Below, one piece after another: positions 35,110 through 38,208 of a stretch of 38,208 nucleotides of DNA. The position numbers and the translations under genes were made by a program. The notes beneath the pieces were generated by a model. That model was given only the letters and a program-made list of their open reading frames with translations, was not told the origin of the DNA and did not search any database. The DNA comes from Marseilla massiliensis. GTDB taxonomy: Bacteria > Bacteroidota > Bacteroidia > Bacteroidales > Bacteroidaceae. The stretch spans positions 1 to 38,208 of the forward strand of contig NZ_JACJJG010000023.1 of the NCBI RefSeq assembly GCF_016899855.1, written 5' to 3'. Every line of letters begins with the position of its first letter. The stretch's first letter is position 1.

Positions 35110-36279
35110 TTATTTGCCGCTTTTTAGCCATGTGGCATTGTGCCACAATTGCTCGAGCGGGCCGCGTTTATGGTTGCGCAACCACAGTTTGCAGAAGTTG
35201 TATTGCAGGAAGATGAATATTATTGAGATGATGAAACTTAGCACGTGTCCGCTTACTGAATATAGGCCAAGACCCCAATGGTAGAATATGAATCCGCCTA
35301 CTACAGACTGGCTGATATAGTTGGTCAGGCTCATTTTTCCGTAGGGCAACAGCGTGGAGAGCGGTTTTTTCATCCTTGTGCGATGGTACAGCAGGGTGAG
35401 TCCGCTTACGTAGAACAGCATCATCGCCAGGTTCTTCCACATGTCGAGCATTACCTTTATTGAGGCATGGGCGCATTCGGCCGTGAACAGGCTCGGTATA
35501 GTGAAGTACAGGGGGCAGAGCACGGCGAATGCCACGGCCGACCATATCATCGTGCGTTTCCATATTATATGGTTGTTGCCTTCGTCGTAGAGCAGGCGGT
35601 GACGGCCTACCAATATGCCGAGCATGAACAGGAACAGGGTTTGGGTAAAGCGGCCGTGTTCGATGGCCCACGTGAAGTTTACGGGGAATCCGTAGCGTAT
35701 ACCGGCTATTGCTACGTCGAGCCATGAGCCGTTCTCTTGCGCCGGCATTATGGCCGCGAACATTTCGTTTGTGCCGAGGTTGAGTGGTTGCAGTCCTGGG
35801 TTGAACATGCTTCCGATCAGGTATATTAGCTCTATTGGCTGCAGCGCAAGTATTATCGCGATGATGGCTATGGTGCGGTTGCTTGACCTGACGAACGGCA
35901 GCACGATAAGTCCGCCTACGGCGTACACGGTCAGTATGTCGCCGTTGAAGAACAGCAGGTCGAGCAGGCCGAACATCATCAGCAGCACCATGCGCCACGC
36001 GAAACGTGCCCTGAAGTCGTAGCCGCGCTGTGCCTGGTTGTCGTGTTGGATGAACAGCGTAAGGCCGAAAAGCATTGCGAATATTGCGTACATCTTGTTT
36101 GACAGGACGAAGAACGCCGTGTCCCACAGGGCTTTATCGGCACTTGTCAGTGGAGGAAAATTGTAGAAGTTAAGGTGTTCGATAAAATGCAGGATGATAA
36201 TGCCTGCTACGGCTATGGCTCTCAGCAGGTCGGCAACGTCTACACGGGTATTGGGCTTGGTTGATGGTTGGTAGGTCAT
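35110..36279 (-). CDS. DUF418 family membrane protein (YeiB-like)
   Basis: A 389-residue integral membrane protein with about nine or ten hydrophobic segments. The N-terminal region DVADLLRAIAVAGIIILHF and the C-terminal stretch with GKMSLTNYISQS and HWGLGLY are hallmarks of DUF418/YeiB proteins, which belong to the acyltransferase-3 superfamily of membrane proteins. The substrate and function are not established. The ATG at 36277-36279 is preferred: a -7 box lies 55 bases upstream, inside the region that a longer frame (from 36372) would need to be coding. Confidence 0.87.
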   Translation of the reverse strand: MTYQPSTKPNTRVDVADLLRAIAVAGIIILHFIEHLNFYNFPPLTSADKALWDTAFFVLSNKMYAIFAMLFGLTLFIQHDNQAQRGYDFRARFAWRMVLLMMFGLLDLLFFNGDILTVYAVGGLIVLPFVRSSNRTIAIIAIILALQPIELIYLIGSMFNPGLQPLNLGTNEMFAAIMPAQENGSWLDVAIAGIRYGFPVNFTWAIEHGRFTQTLFLFMLGILVGRHRLLYDEGNNHIIWKRTMIWSAVAFAVLCPLYFTIPSLFTAECAHASIKVMLDMWKNLAMMLFYVSGLTLLYHRTRMKKPLSTLLPYGKMSLTNYISQSVVGGFIFYHWGLGLYSVSGHVLSFIISIIFIFLQYNFCKLWLRNHKRGPLEQLWHNATWLKSGK

Positions 36280-36333
36280 GATTCGTGTTTTTATTATGGT
36301 TTTAAGTTTTTCTTTAAATGACTTTTGGGCATG

Positions 36334-36341
36334 CAAAAATA
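36334..36341 (-). promoter_or_regulatory. Promoter -7 box of the DUF418 gene
   Basis: On the minus strand this is TATTTTTG followed by C. ATTG lies 18 bases upstream as a weak -33 element. Confidence 0.55.
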
Positions 36342-37009
36342 AAAAAATTAACTCATAAACAATTATCATCATTGTGAAAATAAGCTGCTTTGCGGCTGAT
36401 GGAGAGCTTGGCTTGTAGTCGTGCTTGGTGTCATATTGTTTGTATGTCGTGCCGTGTGATTGCTTTTTGTCATTCCGTTGTTGTCCGTCTTTTTGTGCGG
36501 AACAGGATTGTTGCTGCTTGTCTGGAGCCGGTTATTGTTGCGTTTTACGGTGTTTTGCTGTCCGGTTTATGGCTTATTGCGTTGCTAAAGGCCGTCTTTC
36601 GCGGGCCTTATCGCCGCCACAAGCCGTGTTGCGGACGGTTGAAACGTGGCGTTTCAGGCTGTTTTAAGCCGTGTTTTCTGTGTTATAACATGCTTTGAAA
36701 GCTGATTTTATTGCACATTTTAGCGGGTTGTGTCCATAAACCGTTAAGTGACAGTAGGTTATGGTTGCACGCTTATTTTTGCCTTATATTCTTCCTTAGG
36801 GCGTTTGTTTTGGAATGGAGGCCTTCTCGTGCGCCAAGGAAAATCATGTTGTAAGCTTAGAGCCTGAAATGACGGCAAAGTGTATTTTGTCATGACCAGG
36901 CCCTGCGTTTGCGCTTTCTCGGGAGCTCATGCTGCGCCATCGTATAAATAACGTCTGTGCTTTATTGGTTTAAAACGTCAATGTTGCTCCTACTTACCGA
37001 TAAATTGCG
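36342..37009. other. Gene-free, T/G-rich stretch between the DUF418 and YeiH genes
   Basis: About 670 bases without an accepted gene; a frame at 36390-36698 gives a Cys-rich, family-less translation in strongly T/G-rich DNA. It holds a hairpin AAGGCC/GGCCTT (36588-36609) built on TGCTAAAGGCCGTC, the same 14-mer found at 23232-23245, and a perfect 7-bp hairpin TGAAACG/CGTTTCA (36640-36656). Confidence 0.55.
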
Positions 37010-37017
37010 TATCTTTG
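37010..37017 (+). promoter_or_regulatory. Promoter -7 box of the YeiH-family gene
   Basis: TATCTTTG followed by C matches TAnnTTTG, 38 bases before the ATG. Another TATATTTG at 37047-37054 is too close to the start to serve it. Confidence 0.6.
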
Positions 37018-37055
37018 CACGCTCAAAATACGTTTAACCAATATAATATATTTGT

Positions 37056-38084
37056 ATGTTGACAGAAAAGCGGAGCAGTATGCTCCACGGTGTGTTGTTG
37101 ATAGCGCTGTTCTCGTGCGCTGCGTTTTATATCGGCGATATGGGCTTTGTGAAGAGCCTTTCGCTCAGTCCGATGATTGTCGGGATTGTGCTTGGCATGT
37201 TGTATGCCAATAGCTTGCGCAACAACCTGCCCGATACGTGGGTGCCGGGCATACAGTTTTGCTCGAAGCGGGTGCTGCGTATCGGAATCATTCTTTATGG
37301 TTTCCGGCTGACGTTCCAGAATGTCCTTGACGTAGGTCTGGCGGCCATCGTTGTTGACGCAATCGTCGTTGCCGTGACTATTTGCGGCGGAATATTGATA
37401 GGACGGTTGCTCAAGATGGACCGTGGTATAACCCTTCTTACCTCTGTGGGCAGCGCGATATGCGGCGCTGCGGCGGTACTCGGCACTGAGTCGGCCATCA
37501 AGGTAAAGCCTTACAAGACGGCGGTAGCCGTGTCGACGGTGGTGATTTTCGGTACGTTGGCCATGTTCCTTTATCCGATACTTTACCGTAACGGCGTGTT
37601 CGACCTCGACCCGAAGGCCATGGGCGTGTTCGCCGGTTCGACGATACACGAGGTGGCGCACGTTGTGGGAGCGGGCAACGCTATGGGCAAGGAGGTGTCC
37701 GACTCGGCCATAATCGTCAAGATGATACGCGTGATGATGCTCGTGCCCGTTCTGCTCATAATAAGTTACAGCGTTATGCGTGCCGCCATGAGGAACGGCG
37801 ATAGTGGGGGACGCGGCAAAATCTCTCTGCCCTGGTTCGCAATACTCTTCCTCGTTGTTATCGGATTCAATTCGCTCGACCTTCTGCCAGCGGCTGTTGT
37901 CGATTTCATCAACACTTTCGACACGTTCTTTCTGACGATGGCAATGACTGCCCTCGGCGCCGAGACGAGCATTGACAAGTTCAAGAAGGCCGGCTTTAAG
38001 CCGTTTCTTCTTGCCTTTATTCTTTTCGCCTGGCTTATCGGCGGCGGATATTGTATGGCCAAATGGCTTGTGCCGATGATATAA
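37056..38084 (+). CDS. YeiH/UPF0324 family putative membrane transporter
   Basis: A 342-residue integral membrane protein with about ten hydrophobic segments. Family landmarks are LSPMIVGIVLGMLYAN (36-51), GIILYGFRLT, the GSAICGAAAV motif, GVFAGSTIHEVAHVVGAG and ALGAETSI. These match the UPF0324/YeiH proteins, annotated as putative sulfate exporters; the substrate is not proven for most members. It has its own promoter box. The stop codon is directly followed by a long inverted repeat. Confidence 0.92.
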   Translation: MLTEKRSSMLHGVLLIALFSCAAFYIGDMGFVKSLSLSPMIVGIVLGMLYANSLRNNLPDTWVPGIQFCSKRVLRIGIILYGFRLTFQNVLDVGLAAIVVDAIVVAVTICGGILIGRLLKMDRGITLLTSVGSAICGAAAVLGTESAIKVKPYKTAVAVSTVVIFGTLAMFLYPILYRNGVFDLDPKAMGVFAGSTIHEVAHVVGAGNAMGKEVSDSAIIVKMIRVMMLVPVLLIISYSVMRAAMRNGDSGGRGKISLPWFAILFLVVIGFNSLDLLPAAVVDFINTFDTFFLTMAMTALGAETSIDKFKKAGFKPFLLAFILFAWLIGGGYCMAKWLVPMI

Positions 38085-38208
38085 AAAAGGTGAAAAAGTG
38101 AAAAGGTAAAAGGGTGAAAAGGTGAATAACATTGTTTATTAATAGACTTTGTATTAATTCAATGTCTCCACCTTTTCACCCTTTTACCTTTTCACTTTTT
38201 CACCTTTT
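38085..38208. repeat. Perfect 40-bp inverted repeat at the YeiH gene end
   Basis: The arms 38085-38124 and 38169-38208 are exact inverted copies around a 44-base spacer; the right arm may continue beyond the window. Each arm is a run of five near-identical octamers (AAAAGGTG, AAAAAGTG, AAAAGGTA, AAAGGGTG, AAAAGGTG). The left arm starts at the base after the stop codon. Probable role as a terminator hairpin. Confidence 0.9.

Noticed and set aside
36280..36372. Upstream extension of the DUF418 protein by 31 residues
   Set aside because: It overlaps a -7 box, and the conserved N-terminal region starts shortly after the ATG at 36279.
36390..36698. 102-residue frame in the T/G-rich stretch before the YeiH gene
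   Set aside because: The Cys-rich, hydrophobic translation follows from strong T/G bias; it covers two hairpins and shows no family features.
37023..38132. Long minus-strand frame opposite the YeiH gene (369 residues)
   Set aside because: The translation is rich in His, Arg, Glu and Tyr with no hydrophobic core pattern, as expected for the antisense of a membrane-protein gene.
1..38208. tRNA genes, CRISPR arrays, insertion sequences, phage or toxin-antitoxin genes
   Set aside because: I looked for T-loop and cloverleaf patterns, regularly spaced repeats and transposase motifs on both strands and saw none.

Overview
The window looks like chromosomal DNA from an anaerobic Bacteroidales bacterium, most likely Prevotella or a close relative. 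The evidence is as follows. Many genes are preceded by the Bacteroidetes -7 box (TAnnTTTG), and the best case upstream of aspS is TTTG-N19-TAATTTTG. Most starts lack a Shine-Dalgarno sequence. LysRS carries a C-terminal extension of about 76 residues, and the xylose isomerase closely resembles the Prevotella type. A 29-residue basic AURKAIP1/COX24-like protein and a DUF2582-type winged-helix protein are present. No rRNA, tRNA, CRISPR array, transposase or phage gene was found.

Layout. 1-56 is the tail of an unknown gene, followed by a terminator. 193-2553 is a UvrD/PcrA helicase on the + strand. 2638-6979 is a minus-strand operon read right to left: DUF3298 lipoprotein, rsmG, metallo-beta-lactamase-fold hydrolase, ruvC, ModF-like double ABC ATPase and a 52-residue FeoB-associated Cys-rich membrane protein. 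From a divergent promoter pair near 7000-7070, a plus-strand group runs HAD phosphatase, panB and MFS transporter (7092-9844). After a gene-free stretch of about 0.9 kb comes the main block, 10730-17526: hdrC, hdrB, hdrA, flxD, flxC, flxB, flxA. This is a complete HdrABC-FlxABCD set, known from other anaerobes as an NADH-dependent electron-bifurcating complex.

17666-22782 is a minus-strand housekeeping run (lysS, gpsA, pgi, HAD phosphatase). aspS is divergent at 23654. It is followed by two small winged-helix-like proteins, xylB-xylA, and the GDP-fucose operon manC-gmd-fcl, which ends at a bidirectional terminator with a 23-bp stem. On the minus strand, HU, the 29-residue basic protein and RNase G form a group (32790-34892), preceded by a DUF418 membrane protein. 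The window ends with a YeiH-family membrane protein and a perfect 40-bp inverted repeat.

Two themes stand out. The first is the Flx-Hdr cluster, which would link NADH, ferredoxin and a thiol/disulfide couple; no DsrC-like partner or hydrogenase is encoded here. The second is a recurring intergenic architecture: long inverted repeats whose arms are short A-rich units, placed at or across stop codons (five cases), plus hairpins built on AAAGGCCGT in the three large gene-free stretches.
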